Positions 16,466-26,762 of a DNA stretch of 64,000 nucleotides are shown in pieces. Under the pieces are notes generated by a model, which was not told the DNA's origin, searched no databases, and saw nothing but the letters and a program-made list of their open reading frames with translations. The DNA lies in NCBI RefSeq assembly GCF_007559025.1, contig NZ_CP041765.1, positions 1,112,679 through 1,176,678 on the forward strand, in the 5' to 3' direction. The stretch's first letter is position 1, and the number at the start of each line of letters is the position of its first letter. A program made the translations under genes and the position numbers. The stretch is from Tomitella fengzijianii (lineage in GTDB: Bacteria; Actinomycetota; Actinomycetes; Mycobacteriales; Mycobacteriaceae).

Positions 16466-17266
16466 CTACTTGCCGAGCGTCACCGCGGCTTCGTCGGAGT
16501 AGACCGCGAAGGTGAACGACTCGGTCAGGTACAGCTCGATGCTCTCGGCGTCGTGCGAGGTGTAGCCGATCGACAGGTCCTGGCCGATGTGCAGCGCGAA
16601 GTCGCCACCGCGGGTGGTGAGCACCACCGCGCCCTCGAGCCCCGGCGCCCACACGATGTCGCCGTCGATGAGCCGCTTGAGGTGCTCCTTGATGGGGTAG
16701 CCGTGGTCGGTGGTCTCGGACACGGCGGTGTACGCCTCGGCATCCATCAGGATCGAATACGGGCCGTCCACGCCGTCGAGGCGCAGGATGCTCAGCGCCT
16801 GGGCCAGTGCGGTGGGCGCCTGCAGCGGGTCGCCGGGCAGCGCCATCGGCTCGTGCGAGGCGGCCTGCTTGATGCCCGTGATGTGCGCGGCCGCATAGCC
16901 CTCGAAGATCGCGCGGTCCTCGTGCAGCGCGATGGTCTTGGCGGCCTCCTTCACCGGATCCCAGTCGGAGTCCTGCGAGCCGCGCTCCACGTCGTCGACG
17001 GCGGCCCGCGTCACCGTGAACGGCACCCGCAACTCGACGACGGGCCGGGCGGTGCGTAGCCGGGCCTGGACGCCGCCGCCGGGCGCGTCGATCGCCTCGG
17101 TGTGGCCGGTGCCCACGGCGGCGAGGTCGAGGCCCGCGGGGCCGACGACGTCGACGACGCGGCGGCCGGCGATGTTCCGCTTGAACGTGCGCCGGGCCTC
17201 CTCCTCGATCTCGGCCCAGGCGCCGTCGGTGATCGGTGCGAGTTCACGGTGCAGATTGCTCATCAT
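16466..17266 (-). CDS. Family 1 encapsulin shell protein
   Basis: A 266-residue HK97-fold protein that self-assembles into an icosahedral protein nanocompartment. It begins MMSNLHRELAPITDGAWAEIEEEARRTF, with the N-arm and cargo-docking helix, and contains ALHEDRAIFEGYA and the C-terminal VYSDEAAVTLGK, all close to mycobacterial Cfp29 (Rv0798c, 265 residues). The ATG at 17266 has GGAG 6 nt upstream; a second Met follows directly. It is 9 bp downstream of the DyP peroxidase gene, whose C-terminus carries the encapsulation tag. Shell and cargo are one operon. Confidence 0.95.
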   Translation of the reverse strand: MMSNLHRELAPITDGAWAEIEEEARRTFKRNIAGRRVVDVVGPAGLDLAAVGTGHTEAIDAPGGGVQARLRTARPVVELRVPFTVTRAAVDDVERGSQDSDWDPVKEAAKTIALHEDRAIFEGYAAAHITGIKQAASHEPMALPGDPLQAPTALAQALSILRLDGVDGPYSILMDAEAYTAVSETTDHGYPIKEHLKRLIDGDIVWAPGLEGAVVLTTRGGDFALHIGQDLSIGYTSHDAESIELYLTESFTFAVYSDEAAVTLGK

Positions 17267-17275
17267 GCGTCACTC

Positions 17276-18328
17276 CTACTTGAGGCTGCCGATTCCGAGG
17301 GAACCGTGGGTGTCGGGGGCGGGGGCGTCGCCGGCCTCGTCCGCCGCAGCGCGTCCCGCGACCGGTGCGGGGGGCAGATCGCCGAGGAAGGACTGGGACG
17401 GAACGAAGTACAGGTTGCCGGTCTGCGGCGTGGAGAAGTCGAGGAGTCGATCGTAGTTGCCGGGCGGGTCGCCCAGGAACATGTTGCGCAGCATGCGCTC
17501 GAGCGTGTCCGCGCGTTTGGCGTACCCGATGAAGTAGGTGCCGTGCAGGTCCTCGGTGGGGGCGCCGAAGGGCATGTTGGCGCGATAGATGGCCAGGTCG
17601 TTTCCGTCGTCGTCGGCGATGTCGGTGAGCGCCACGTGGGAGTTCGTCGGCCGGTCGTCGCCCAGCTCGATGTCGTCGAGCTTCGTGCGGCCCACCACCC
17701 GCTGCTGTTCCTCGACGGAGACGGCGTTCCAGGAGTCCATGTCGTGCAGGTACTTCTGCACGATGACATAGCTGCCGGCGGCGAAGGGGTCTCCGGCGTC
17801 GATGTAGGCGGCGCCGGCCGCTTCCGCGCCCTCCGGGTTCTCCGTGCCGTCGACGAAGCCGAGGAGGTTGCGGCGGTCGAAATACTGGAAGCCGTGCACC
17901 TCGTCGACGGGGCTTACTGCGCCGCGCAGTGCGCTCATGATCTGGTCGGCCAGCGCGAAGCATGCGCCGGGCGACCCGGCCTGGATGTGGAAGAGCAGGT
18001 CGCCGGGGGTGGAGGGGGCACTGTGGCGGCCGCCGTCGAGTTCGACGAACGGGTGCAGCTCCGGCGGCGGTTCCGCCGCGAACAGCCGGGGCCAGGCGTC
18101 GGCGCCGATGCCGATGACGACCTCCGGTGCGGAGTCGGGTTTGCGGAACGCGATCGCCCTGCGCAGACCGGCGACGTCGGGCAGCAGTACGCGCACCGCC
18201 TCCTCGCCGCCGGTGTCGATGGTGAGCGTCAGGAAGATCGCGGCGGACGTCAGCGGCGTCGCGACCGACTGGGGTTTGGCGGGCGGCAGGCTCGTTCCGC
18301 CGGAGCGGTTCTCGTGCCCCTCGGTCAT
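17276..18328 (-). CDS. DyP-type haem peroxidase, encapsulin cargo
   Basis: A 350-residue dye-decolourising peroxidase that uses haem and H2O2 to oxidise bulky substrates. The signature GFVDGTENP is at 157-165 (distal Asp160), the proximal haem ligand His231 is in NSHVAL, and the distal Arg249 is in YRANMPFG. The tail after ~320 is a flexible Ala/Pro linker ending in [12 protein letters not shown] (339-350), the known targeting peptide that docks cargo inside family 1 encapsulins. The ATG at 18328 is preferred because AGGAGA precedes it; two earlier in-frame ATGs exist. Confidence 0.95.
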   Translation of the reverse strand: MTEGHENRSGGTSLPPAKPQSVATPLTSAAIFLTLTIDTGGEEAVRVLLPDVAGLRRAIAFRKPDSAPEVVIGIGADAWPRLFAAEPPPELHPFVELDGGRHSAPSTPGDLLFHIQAGSPGACFALADQIMSALRGAVSPVDEVHGFQYFDRRNLLGFVDGTENPEGAEAAGAAYIDAGDPFAAGSYVIVQKYLHDMDSWNAVSVEEQQRVVGRTKLDDIELGDDRPTNSHVALTDIADDDGNDLAIYRANMPFGAPTEDLHGTYFIGYAKRADTLERMLRNMFLGDPPGNYDRLLDFSTPQTGNLYFVPSQSFLGDLPPAPVAGRAAADEAGDAPAPDTHGSLGIGSLK

Positions 18329-18350
18329 CGATCGTCTCCTGTCCATGGTC

Positions 18351-18440
18351 GGCCTTCGTGCGTGGCCTTCGTGCGTGGCGGCCGGGCGCAGCACCGGTTC
18401 GCGCCCGGACGATTCAGCACCCGGACGATTCAGCGCCCGG
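18351..18440. repeat. Short tandem repeats in the DyP-aminopeptidase divergent region
   Basis: GGCCTTCGTGCGT (13 bp) occurs twice at 18351-18376. A 16-bp unit, GCGCCCGGACGATTCA/GCACCCGGACGATTCA, occurs twice at 18401-18432 with a partial third. They lie in the promoter region between the divergent genes. Confidence 0.8.
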
Positions 18441-18555
18441 CCGGGTGCACTTGCGCGCTACTCGAACATGCGTCTCCCACCGTAATGGAACGCGTGTCTC
18501 CGGGCACCCGGTCGGCGGAGAAGACGCTGTCGGTGGCGCCTGCCATGATGGCGTC

Positions 18556-19929
18556 ATGGCCACCGCTGATACCTCCCGCTTCGAAGGTTCCGACAGCCCC
18601 GAAGGTTCCGGCAGCCCCGTCACGTCCGCGGACGCCGCGGGTCTGTGCGAGTTCATCGACGCCTCGCCGTCCCCGTTCCATGCGTGCGAGACGGCGGCGG
18701 CGCGTCTGCGGGCCGCCGGCTTCCGCGAGCTCGACGAGACCGATTCGTGGCCGGAGGAACCCGGCGGGTACTTCCTGATCCGCGGCGGCTCGCTCATCGC
18801 CTGGCGGTCCCGCGGCCACCGCACGGAAACCTTTGTCCCGACGGCGTATGCGGCGCGCCCGTTCCGCATCATCGGCGCCCACACCGACAGCCCCAACCTG
18901 CGGGTCAAGCAGCACCCGGAGATCGACTCGGCGGGCTGGCGGATGGTGGGCCTGGAGCCGTACGGCGGCGCCTGGCTCAACTCGTGGCTGGACCGCGACC
19001 TGGGTGTTTCCGGCCGCCTGGCGGTGTCCGCCGGGCGCGGGGTGGAGCACCGGCTCGTGCGCGTGGACCAGCCGGTGCTGCGCGTGCCGCAGCTCGCGAT
19101 CCACCTGTCGGAGGACCGCAAGGGCGTGCAGCTCGACCCGCAGCGGCACGTCGACGCGGTGTACGGGCTGGGCTCGTGGGCGGACGGGCCGGAGGGCGGA
19201 TTCCTCGGCATGCTCGCGGACCGGGCGGGGGTCCCGGCGCAGTCGGTGTTGGGCTGGGAGCTCATGACGCACGACCTCGCGCCCAGCGCCCTCACCGGGG
19301 CGGACGGTGAGCTGGTCAGCGCGCCGCGGCTGGACAACCAGGCGACGTGCTATGCCGGGCTCAGCGCGCTGCTGGACGCGGCGGCGGAGGAGCAGGACGC
19401 GGCGGACCCGGTGCTGGTGCTGTTCGATCACGAGGAGGTCGGGAGCATGTCCGCGCGCGGCGCGTTTTCCGACCTGCTCGGGACGGTGCTCGAGCGGGTG
19501 GTGCTGGCGCGCGGCGGCGGGCGCGACGACTACCTGCGGGCGCTGGCCGGGTCGCTCTGTGTCTCCGGCGACATGGCGCACGCCACCCACCCCAACTATG
19601 CGGAGCGGCACGAACCCCGGCACACCATCCTCGCGGGGGGCGGTCCCGTGCTCAAGGTCAATCAGAACCTCCGCTACGCCTCCGACGCCACCGGCGCCGC
19701 CGAGTTCGCGCTGGCCTGCGAGCGGGCCGGAGTGCCGTTGCAGCGGTACGTGCATCGCGCGGACCTGCCGTGCGGTTCGACCATCGGTCCCATCACCGCC
19801 TCGCGCACCGGCATCACCACCGTCGACGTGGGGGCGCCGCAGCTGGCCATGCACTCGGCGCGCGAGCTGATGGCCGCGTCGGACGTCGCGGCGTACGCGG
19901 CGGCGCTGGCGGCGTTCCTGGCGGGCTGA
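18556..19929 (+). CDS. M18-family aminopeptidase
   Basis: A 457-residue metallo-aminopeptidase that removes N-terminal (often acidic) residues from peptides as a dodecamer. The M18 metal ligands are visible: GAHTDSPNL, the [14 protein letters not shown] segment with its Asp and Glu residues, and the [13 protein letters not shown] segment. The start is the ATG at 18556; the upstream frame is low-complexity. The M. tuberculosis homologue Rv0800 is likewise next to the encapsulin operon. The first ~25 residues are a Ser/Gly/Pro-rich extension. Confidence 0.92.
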   Translation: MATADTSRFEGSDSPEGSGSPVTSADAAGLCEFIDASPSPFHACETAAARLRAAGFRELDETDSWPEEPGGYFLIRGGSLIAWRSRGHRTETFVPTAYAARPFRIIGAHTDSPNLRVKQHPEIDSAGWRMVGLEPYGGAWLNSWLDRDLGVSGRLAVSAGRGVEHRLVRVDQPVLRVPQLAIHLSEDRKGVQLDPQRHVDAVYGLGSWADGPEGGFLGMLADRAGVPAQSVLGWELMTHDLAPSALTGADGELVSAPRLDNQATCYAGLSALLDAAAEEQDAADPVLVLFDHEEVGSMSARGAFSDLLGTVLERVVLARGGGRDDYLRALAGSLCVSGDMAHATHPNYAERHEPRHTILAGGGPVLKVNQNLRYASDATGAAEFALACERAGVPLQRYVHRADLPCGSTIGPITASRTGITTVDVGAPQLAMHSARELMAASDVAAYAAALAAFLAG

Positions 19930-20061
19930 GACGCATGTTCGACGGGGATCGCACGCCGCCCCCCGTCGGGTGCACCTGCCAGCGCCGGAGGAACCCGCAC
20001 GGATAGACTGACCGTGCCATCGCCGTGGGCATTCCGCTGCACCGAAAGGACCCTTCCACCC

Positions 20062-22395
20062 GTGTCAGCACAGTCACCCGTGTCAGCGCAGCAGTCAGCG
20101 TCAGCACAGCCGTCCGTCGTCTCGGAACAGGCCGTGGACACGGTCTCGAACGCAGCCGCCACCCCGGACCTCGAGCAGCCTTTCCGCGAGCTGGGCTTGA
20201 AGGACGACGAGTACGCGCGCGTCCGCGAGATCCTGGGCCGCCGCCCCACGGACGCCGAACTGGCCATGTATTCGGTGATGTGGAGCGAGCACTGCTCCTA
20301 CAAGTCGTCCAAGGTGCACCTGAAGTACTTCGGCGAGACCACCACGGAGCAGATGCGCTCGAAGATGCTCGCCGGCATCGGCGAGAACGCGGGCGTGGTC
20401 GACATCGGCGACGGCTGGGCGGTGACCTTCAAGGTGGAGAGCCACAACCATCCGTCCTATGTGGAGCCGTATCAGGGTGCGGCCACCGGCGTGGGCGGCA
20501 TCGTGCGCGACATCATGGCGATGGGCGCGCGGCCGATCGCGGTCATGGATCAGCTGCGGTTCGGTGCCGTCGAGCACGCCGACACCCGGCGCGTGGTCGA
20601 CGGCGTCGTGGCGGGCGTCGGCGGATACGGCAACTGCCTGGGCCTGCCGAACATCGGCGGCGAGACCGTCTTCGACTCCTCCTATCAGGGTAACCCCCTG
20701 GTCAACGCGCTGTGTGCGGGCGTGATGCGCAAGGAGGACCTGCACCTGGCGCACGCGTCGGGCACCGGCAACCGGATCATCCTGTTCGGCGCCCGCACCG
20801 GCCTGGACGGCATCGGGGGCGTCTCGGTGCTGGCGTCGGAGACCTTCGACGAATCGCAGGGCCGCCGCAAGCTTCCCGCCGTGCAGGTGGGCGACCCGTT
20901 CACGGAGAAGGTCCTCATCGAATGCTGCCTGGAGCTCTACGCGGCGGAGCTCGTCGTGGGGATCCAGGACCTCGGCGGCGCGGGGCTCGCCTGCGCCACC
21001 TCTGAGCTGGCCGCGGCCGGCGACGGCGGCATGCTGGTCCGGTTGGACCGGGTCCCGCTGCGTGCCGAGGGCATGACCCCGGCGGAGGTGCTCTCCAGCG
21101 AGTCGCAGGAACGCATGTGCGCGGTCGTCGCGCCGGAGAACGTCGACGCGTTCATGGCGGTCTGCGCCAAGTGGGACGTGCTGGCCACCGACATCGGCGA
21201 GGTGACCGACGGCGACAACCTCGTCATCCAATGGAACGGGCGGACCGTGGTGGACGCGCCGCCGTCGAGCCTCGCCGACGAGGGCCCGGTGTACCACCGG
21301 CCGGTCGCGCGCCCGGACTCCCAGGATGCGCTGATCGGGAACACCACGGCGTCGTTGGCGCGCCCGCAGACGTCCGCGGATCTGCGCGCCACGCTGATGC
21401 GGATGATCGCCTCGCCGCAGCTGTGCAGCCGCAAATGGATCACCGAGCAGTACGACCGCTACGTGCGCGGCAACACCGTGCTGGCGGAGAACGCCGACTC
21501 CGGCGTGATCCGCATCGACGAGGAGACGGGGCGCGGCATCGCCCTGGCCACCGACGCCTCCGGCCGGTACACGGCGCTCGACCCCTATGCGGGTGCGCAG
21601 CTGGCCCTGGCCGAGGCCTACCGCAGCGTGTCCGTCAGCGGCGCGGTGCCCGCGGCGGTCACGAACTGCCTCAACTTCGGTTCGCCCGAGGACCCGGGCG
21701 TGATGTGGCAGTTCCAGCAGGCGGTGCGCGGGCTGGCGGACGGATGCGCCCAGCTGGGCATCCCCGTGACCGGCGGCAACGTGAGCTTCTACAACCAGAC
21801 CGGCAGCGAGCCGATCCTGCCCACTCCCGTGGCGGGCGTGCTCGGCGTTTTCGACGACGTCCACCGCCGCCTCCCGACGGGGCTGGGGCGCGAGCCGGGG
21901 GAGACCCTGATCCTGCTCGGCGAGACGCGCGACGAGCTCGACGGCTCCGCGTGGTCGCAGGTGGAGCACGGCCACCTCGGCGGCGTGCCGCCGCGCGTCG
22001 ACCTGGAGCGCGAGCGGCTGCTCTCCGAGATCCTCGTCGCCGGCAGCCGCGACGGACTGCTCAGCGCCGCACATGACCTGTCCGAGGGCGGACTGGCCCA
22101 GGCGGTCATCGAATCCGCGTTGGCGGGCGAGACGGGCTGCCGGGTCATCATCCCCGAGGGCGCCGACCCGTTCGTGACGCTGTTCTCGGAGTCCGCCGGC
22201 CGGGCGCTGGTGGCGGTGCCGCGCACCGAGGAGAGCCGGTTCATCGCGATGTGCGACGCGCGTGCGATGCCGTGGGTGCGCATCGGCGTCGTCGACCAGG
22301 GGTCCGACTCGGTGGAGGTGCAGGACCACTTCCAGGTGACCCTCGACGAGCTGCGTGAGGTGCACGAATCGACGCTGCCGAAGCTGTTCGGCTGA
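20062..22395 (+). CDS. purL: FGAM synthase large subunit PurL (small-type)
   Basis: A 777-residue ATP-dependent synthase subunit that converts FGAR to FGAM with ammonia from PurQ, in complex with PurS. Typical motifs are [41 protein letters not shown], and the second AIRS-like half with [11 protein letters not shown] and [13 protein letters not shown]. The GTG at 20062 has AAAGGA about 10 nt upstream. The N-terminal ~25 residues are a Ser/Ala/Gln repeat (SAQ motifs). A GTG at 20014, 4 nt after TAGACT, is an alternative start that would add 16 residues. Confidence 0.95.
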   Translation: MSAQSPVSAQQSASAQPSVVSEQAVDTVSNAAATPDLEQPFRELGLKDDEYARVREILGRRPTDAELAMYSVMWSEHCSYKSSKVHLKYFGETTTEQMRSKMLAGIGENAGVVDIGDGWAVTFKVESHNHPSYVEPYQGAATGVGGIVRDIMAMGARPIAVMDQLRFGAVEHADTRRVVDGVVAGVGGYGNCLGLPNIGGETVFDSSYQGNPLVNALCAGVMRKEDLHLAHASGTGNRIILFGARTGLDGIGGVSVLASETFDESQGRRKLPAVQVGDPFTEKVLIECCLELYAAELVVGIQDLGGAGLACATSELAAAGDGGMLVRLDRVPLRAEGMTPAEVLSSESQERMCAVVAPENVDAFMAVCAKWDVLATDIGEVTDGDNLVIQWNGRTVVDAPPSSLADEGPVYHRPVARPDSQDALIGNTTASLARPQTSADLRATLMRMIASPQLCSRKWITEQYDRYVRGNTVLAENADSGVIRIDEETGRGIALATDASGRYTALDPYAGAQLALAEAYRSVSVSGAVPAAVTNCLNFGSPEDPGVMWQFQQAVRGLADGCAQLGIPVTGGNVSFYNQTGSEPILPTPVAGVLGVFDDVHRRLPTGLGREPGETLILLGETRDELDGSAWSQVEHGHLGGVPPRVDLERERLLSEILVAGSRDGLLSAAHDLSEGGLAQAVIESALAGETGCRVIIPEGADPFVTLFSESAGRALVAVPRTEESRFIAMCDARAMPWVRIGVVDQGSDSVEVQDHFQVTLDELREVHESTLPKLFG

Positions 22396-22415
22396 CGCCG
22401 GGCGCGGGGCGGCGG

Positions 22416-23864
22416 TCAGCCGGGGACGGCGTCGTCGAGCCAGTCGAAGACGACCTCGTTGCGGCGGGCCGGCGCCATCGGGGCGCAGTGGTACTGGGCG
22501 CCGTCGGCGGCGGTGAGCGTGACCAGTGTCTTGTCATCGACTGTGAGCAGTGACAGGAACTCCTCTGGTTGCCCGGGATAGAAGCTCTCGCCCTCGTAGT
22601 CGAGCACAAGCGTGGGGCACCGGATCCGGGGCGTGTCCTCGGCGACGGTGAACTTCTTCATCCGTGCCGCGACGGCGGCGAAATCGCGGGTGGGATGTCC
22701 TGCGAGCGCCGCGCGGTGCGCCTCCGGGGTGTAGATCTCCATGCGCTTGGCCACGGTGAACCGCTGCTCCGGCGACATCCCGGGGACCATGTGCTCGTTC
22801 CAGATCGTGTTCGTCCGTTCGGGGTCGTCGGGGTCGACGATCTGCCGCACCTGGTCGGGAAGTGTCCGCCACATGTCCACTGCGGGCGGATCGGCGACGA
22901 GCGCGGCGAGCCGATGCTCGTAGGCCGCCGCCCGGGCCACGAGCTCTCCTCCCATGCTCCACCCGGTGAGTGCGATGGCGTTTGCGGCGACGTCGTCGCG
23001 CCCGGAGAGCAGATCGACGATCGGCGTGATCACTTTCTCCCAGTCGGGGCGGAAGGGGATGCCCCGCTCGAACAGCATCGCGCCCTGTCCCGGGCCCTCG
23101 AAGACCAGGGCGTTCCAGTCCCGGTCCAGCGCCGCGCGGACGCCGTAGGCGATCAGCTCGACGCCCTGCGCGTCGCTGCCGTTGTTGACTATCACGGTGC
23201 GCCGCGCCGTTCCGGAGTCGTCGGGCCTGAACAGCCACCCCGTCAGGCCGCCGTCGCCGTACGGGATCTGCACGATCTCGGCGGCGGGACGCGACCCGAT
23301 CGCCAGACCGGCGCCGGAAACGCCCCGGTCCCATCCCTTGCGGTACTCCGCGTAGAGGGCCTTCTCGTCGCCCGGGTCGGCGGTGCCGAGCACGAAGAAC
23401 ACGGCGCGCGTGTAGTACGACGCGGCGCGGAGCGCGGTATCGCGGGCCGTGACGCGGTCGCCGGCCGCCGTCGCGGCATCGGAGGCCGCTGCCAGGCGGT
23501 CGCCCATCGCCCGGAATGCGGTGACGTAGCCGTCGTAGCCTGCGCCGGCGGCGTTCGCCTGGTTCACCGCGGTGACGACCTCGCCGGCCTCGGAGATCCC
23601 GTAGGCCGATTCGCCGAGGCCGAACAGCGCGTCGAAGTTCATCGACTCGTCGGCGAAGAGCCGGAACGGGGGAAGCGGCGTGGCACCGGGCCCGGGAGGG
23701 CCGGGAGGAGGAGGCGTGAGGGTGGTCGGCGGTGCGATCGGGCCGGCGGCCGCCGGCGCGGTGCCTCCGGCCGCATTCGACCCGCACGCCGCGAGCCCGA
23801 GGGCGGCGCCGGCGCCGAGGGCGCCGGCGAGGAAACCGCGACGGGTGGCGGTGGCGGGGTCCAT
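22416..23864 (-). CDS. Tat-exported alpha/beta-hydrolase lipoprotein
   Basis: A 482-residue secreted hydrolase of the FrsA/dienelactone-hydrolase-like branch. The N-terminus carries both a twin-arginine motif (TRRGFLAG) and a lipobox (LGLAAC), so it is probably exported folded and lipid-anchored. A Pro-rich linker follows (30-65), then a helical cap and the catalytic domain with the nucleophile Ser in GWSMGGE and a His late in AQYHCAPM. The substrate is unknown. It is convergent with purL, with only 20 bp between the stops. Confidence 0.82.
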   Translation of the reverse strand: MDPATATRRGFLAGALGAGAALGLAACGSNAAGGTAPAAAGPIAPPTTLTPPPPGPPGPGATPLPPFRLFADESMNFDALFGLGESAYGISEAGEVVTAVNQANAAGAGYDGYVTAFRAMGDRLAAASDAATAAGDRVTARDTALRAASYYTRAVFFVLGTADPGDEKALYAEYRKGWDRGVSGAGLAIGSRPAAEIVQIPYGDGGLTGWLFRPDDSGTARRTVIVNNGSDAQGVELIAYGVRAALDRDWNALVFEGPGQGAMLFERGIPFRPDWEKVITPIVDLLSGRDDVAANAIALTGWSMGGELVARAAAYEHRLAALVADPPAVDMWRTLPDQVRQIVDPDDPERTNTIWNEHMVPGMSPEQRFTVAKRMEIYTPEAHRAALAGHPTRDFAAVAARMKKFTVAEDTPRIRCPTLVLDYEGESFYPGQPEEFLSLLTVDDKTLVTLTAADGAQYHCAPMAPARRNEVVFDWLDDAVPG

Positions 23865-23968
23865 GGTTTCCGGCCTCCTCGTGCCGGCCCGCGTGGGGGA
23901 CCGGCGGCGTGGTCCGCGAGGTGATTCATGCTAGGGAATTCCGTGGGGGTCCGTGCCGGTTCGGGCAG

Positions 23969-24073
23969 AACCCGCATGGACGAAGATGGAACCCGCATGG
24001 ACGAAGATGGAACCCGCATGGACGAAGATGGAACCCGCATGGACGAAGATGGAACCCGCATGGACGAGGACGG
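23969..24073 (+). repeat. 21-bp x 5 intergenic minisatellite
   Basis: Four identical copies of a 21-bp unit begin at 23969, 23990, 24011 and 24032 (unit AACCCGCATGG + ACGAAGATGG). A fifth copy at 24053-24073 differs at two positions. They fill the divergent promoter region between two hydrolase genes. A 21-bp unit is seven codons, so every frame through it stays open. I do not call a gene here. Confidence 0.92.
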
Positions 24074-24151
24074 GCACCTCGGCGGGTGGAGGGCCGACGT
24101 ACGGCCCGACGGTGCTCGCGCGGGTAATAGCATGAGCCTGTCCGTCCTGGA

Positions 24152-26068
24152 ATGACGAAGCGGGAAGGGGGCATCCGGTGTCCATGGTTCCGGCGTCCCG
24201 CCTCGCCCGTGCCCGCCGCCGTGCTCGTTAGGCCCGGCGACGCGGAGCGCGGCGCCGCCCCCGCGGACGACCCGGCCGGCGGCGACGCCGGCGCACCGCG
24301 CGTCGGGGAGATCGGCGAGGACGGCCCGCGGCGGTACCCTCGCCTGCGCGGGGCGGGCCGGTGGGCCGCCGGACTGGCGAAGTTCGACATCACCGGCGTC
24401 TTCTTCGCGACGCTGTTCCTGTGCTGGTCGCTGACCCCGTCGCTGCTGCCGCGCGGGTGGCTGTACCAAGGCCTCATCGGCGGAATCAGCGCGGCTCTGG
24501 GGTACGGCGTGGGGCTGGTCGCCGGCTGGGCGGTGCGGCGCGTCTACCTGGACCGCCGGCCATGGTGGCCGCTGCGGCGGCCCCGCCTGCACGCGGTGCG
24601 CGTCGCCGTGGTGCTCGTGTGCGTGGTGGCCACGATCGGCATGCTGATCCTGTCGTCGATGTGGCAGCGCGACCTCGCCGCGCTCATGGGCGAGCAGGGG
24701 GCGAGCGCCGGCGGATACATCCGGGCCGGTCTGGTCACCGTCGGCGTGCTCGCCGCCGTCGTCACCGCGGCGCGGTTGCTGCGGGACGCGGCGGTGGGGA
24801 TCGGCAGGGTGCTGTCCCGGCGCACCGGCATGCCCCGGGCGGCGGCGGTCGCGATGGGATCGGTCGCCGTCGCCGCCATTGTGTTGGTGGTGGTCGACGA
24901 GGTGCTGCTGCGCGTCACGGAAGGCGTCACCAACCGCATCTTCAGCGCCAACAACGAGGCGACGCCGCCCGGGATCGAGCAGCCGCTGCAACCGGAGCGC
25001 TCGGGCAGCGGCGCGTCGCTGATCCCCTGGGACACCCTCGGTTACGAGGGGCGGTACTTCGTGGCGCGGGGCTGGCGCCAGGACGAGCTGCAGCGGCAGA
25101 CGGGCGAACCCGCGAAGCAGCCGATACGGCTGTACGTCGGCCTCGATTCGGCGCCCACGCCGCAGGACCGCATGCGGCTGCTGCGCGAGGAGATCGCGCG
25201 CACGGGCGCGTTCGACCGTGAAGCCGTCATCGTCATCCCCACCACCGGCACGGGATGGGTCAATCCCACCGCCGCGCAGGCCATCGAGCTGATGTACGGC
25301 GGGGACACGGCGATCATCGCCTCCCAATACTCCTACAAGCCCAGCGCAGTGTCGTTTCTGACCGACCGCGACGCCGCGGCGGAGGCCGGGAAGCGACTGA
25401 TCGACACTGTGCACGACGAGTACGAGGAGACTGTGGCCGGGCGGCCGGACGGAGACCGGCCCGAGTTGTACGTCTACGGGGAGAGCCTGGGCGTCACGGC
25501 GGGCGAGGGGGCCTTCGAGTCACTCGCGGACGTCAGGGAGACCGTGGACGGGGTCCTGTGGGTGGGGCCGCCCAACAGCAGCCGGCTGTGGCGCAGCATC
25601 GTCACGCGCCGGGATCCGGGCACCGACGAGATCGAGCCCACCTACGCGGGCGGATTGGTGGTGCGATTCGCGAACGACGCCGAAGACATCCGGGCCGACG
25701 AGCTGCAGGAGGCGCGCGGCCAGGGGACGTGGCTGAAGCCGCGGGTGCTCTATATCCAGCACCCGTCCGACCCGGTGGTGTGGTGGTCGACCGACCTGCT
25801 GCTGCACCGGCCGGCCTGGCTGTCCGAGACGCCGGGGTACGACCGCCTGGAGGCGATGCGCTGGTTCCCGCTGGTCACCTTCTGGCAGGTGAGCGCGGAC
25901 CTGGCGATGGCGGCGGACGTCCCCGACGGGCACGGCCACAACTACGGCACCCAGATGCTCGACGGGTGGGCGGCCGTGGCGGCGCCGCCCGGCTGGACCG
26001 ACGGCGACACCGAACGGACGCGCGTACTTCTGCAACGGGCCCGTGATCACCAGGGGCCGGAGAAATGA
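24152..26068 (+). CDS. Membrane-anchored alpha/beta-hydrolase (Abhydrolase_9 type)
   Basis: A 638-residue membrane protein. The N-terminal half has about four to five hydrophobic segments between residues ~85 and ~255 (FFATLFLCWSLTPSLL, LIGGISAALGYGVGLVAGW, VVLVCVVATIGMLIL, AVAMGSVAVAAIVLVVV). The C-terminal catalytic domain follows: VIVIPTTGTGWVNPTA, the nucleophile Ser in VYGESLGVTAGEGAF, WVGPPNSS, and late Asp/His in HPSDPVVWW and DGHGHNY. This is the actinobacterial Abhydrolase_9 layout. The substrate is unknown; the location points to the cell envelope. The ATG start lies 78 bp after the 21-bp repeat array. Confidence 0.85.
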   Translation: MTKREGGIRCPWFRRPASPVPAAVLVRPGDAERGAAPADDPAGGDAGAPRVGEIGEDGPRRYPRLRGAGRWAAGLAKFDITGVFFATLFLCWSLTPSLLPRGWLYQGLIGGISAALGYGVGLVAGWAVRRVYLDRRPWWPLRRPRLHAVRVAVVLVCVVATIGMLILSSMWQRDLAALMGEQGASAGGYIRAGLVTVGVLAAVVTAARLLRDAAVGIGRVLSRRTGMPRAAAVAMGSVAVAAIVLVVVDEVLLRVTEGVTNRIFSANNEATPPGIEQPLQPERSGSGASLIPWDTLGYEGRYFVARGWRQDELQRQTGEPAKQPIRLYVGLDSAPTPQDRMRLLREEIARTGAFDREAVIVIPTTGTGWVNPTAAQAIELMYGGDTAIIASQYSYKPSAVSFLTDRDAAAEAGKRLIDTVHDEYEETVAGRPDGDRPELYVYGESLGVTAGEGAFESLADVRETVDGVLWVGPPNSSRLWRSIVTRRDPGTDEIEPTYAGGLVVRFANDAEDIRADELQEARGQGTWLKPRVLYIQHPSDPVVWWSTDLLLHRPAWLSETPGYDRLEAMRWFPLVTFWQVSADLAMAADVPDGHGHNYGTQMLDGWAAVAAPPGWTDGDTERTRVLLQRARDHQGPEK

Positions 26069-26148
26069 GCGGGCCGTGAGGCCGCCCCGCCGTTGCGGGC
26101 GCAAGAACGAAGGCGGATGCGCTCCGACGGGCGCACGGACGGAGGCAG

Positions 26149-26655
26149 GTGGCTGTGGCAGGACGGAGAACGGCGGACCCGGCGCGCACGCGGGCGGCGA
26201 TGCTCGCGGTGCGCGCGTGGCTGGACGCTGCAGATGGTGACGCCGCTGGCGGTGACGCCGCTGTCGGTGACGCCGCCGCCGGTGGTGCCACGGACGGTGG
26301 TGCCACGGACGGTGGTGCCACGGACGGTGGCGGCGGGGCGCCCGCAGCCGGGGGCAGGCCCGCGCGGGCCGTCGTCGCGGAGGCGGTGCGCCTGAGCGCG
26401 CGCACGCTGGAGGCGGTCGCGCCGGGGCACAGCGTGGAGGTGCGTGTTCCGCCGTTCGTCGCCGTGCAATGCATCGAAGGACCCCGGCACACGCGGGGGA
26501 CGCCGCCGAACGTGGTGGAGACCGATGCGCTGACATGGCTCCGGCTCGCGTCGGGACGGTGGACGTGGGAGCGGGCGGTCGCGGGCGGCGCGGTGACGGC
26601 GTCGGGCTCGCGCGCGGCGGAGATCGCACGCTGGTTGCCGATCGTGCCGCTGTGA
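26149..26655 (+). CDS. Sterol-carrier-like family protein (Rv0807-like)
   Basis: A 168-residue protein resembling M. tuberculosis Rv0807, the conserved gene before purF. The recognisable part is the C-terminal half: [39 protein letters not shown], then [19 protein letters not shown]. The function is unknown; the family is annotated as sterol-carrier-like. Between an N-terminal helix and this domain is a repeat tract (GDAAG..GGATD copies) encoded by six 15-bp units. GTG at 26149 or 26155 could be the start; GGAGG at 26141 fits the second better. Confidence 0.72.
   Translation: MAVAGRRTADPARTRAAMLAVRAWLDAADGDAAGGDAAVGDAAAGGATDGGATDGGATDGGGGAPAAGGRPARAVVAEAVRLSARTLEAVAPGHSVEVRVPPFVAVQCIEGPRHTRGTPPNVVETDALTWLRLASGRWTWERAVAGGAVTASGSRAAEIARWLPIVPL
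26236..26325 (+). repeat. 15-bp minisatellite (two subfamilies, six units) in the Rv0807-like gene
   Basis: Three units of GGTGACGCCGCTGGC type (26236-26280) are followed by three identical GGTGGTGCCACGGAC units (26281-26325). Both subfamilies keep a five-codon period and encode GDAA(G/V/A) and GGATD. Confidence 0.88.
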
Positions 26656-26719
26656 ACACCGCCGGCGCCGTCGGCGAGGGTGTGACCGACCACGCCCGGT
26701 GGCGCGGCGGCGGTGGCCG

Positions 26720-26725
26720 TAGAAT
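26720..26725 (+). promoter_or_regulatory. -10 element (TAGAAT) for purF
   Basis: TAGAAT fits TANNNT about 37 nt upstream of the purF GTG at 26763. The leader then has a GGGAG ribosome-binding site, so this is a conventional leadered promoter. Confidence 0.5.
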
Positions 26726-26762
26726 GAGTGGCGCATCGCCCAGCCGCGCAAGGGAGCACTCA

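Noticed and set aside
20014-20061. Leaderless GTG at 20014 as the purL start
   Set aside because: The gap from TAGACT is only 4 nt and the added 16 residues look non-conserved; GTG 20062 with AAAGGA is preferred, though not proven.
20101-22365. A 754-codon antisense frame over purL
   Set aside because: Shadow frame with no domain or ribosome-binding site.
23969-24073. Possible CRISPR array
   Set aside because: The copies are directly adjacent with no spacers and there are no cas genes; the same applies to the array at 37014-37081.
23928-24155. A 75-codon ORF of MDEDGTR repeats
   Set aside because: The 21-bp repeats keep all frames open on both strands, and there is no flanking conserved sequence, so it is treated as a non-coding minisatellite.
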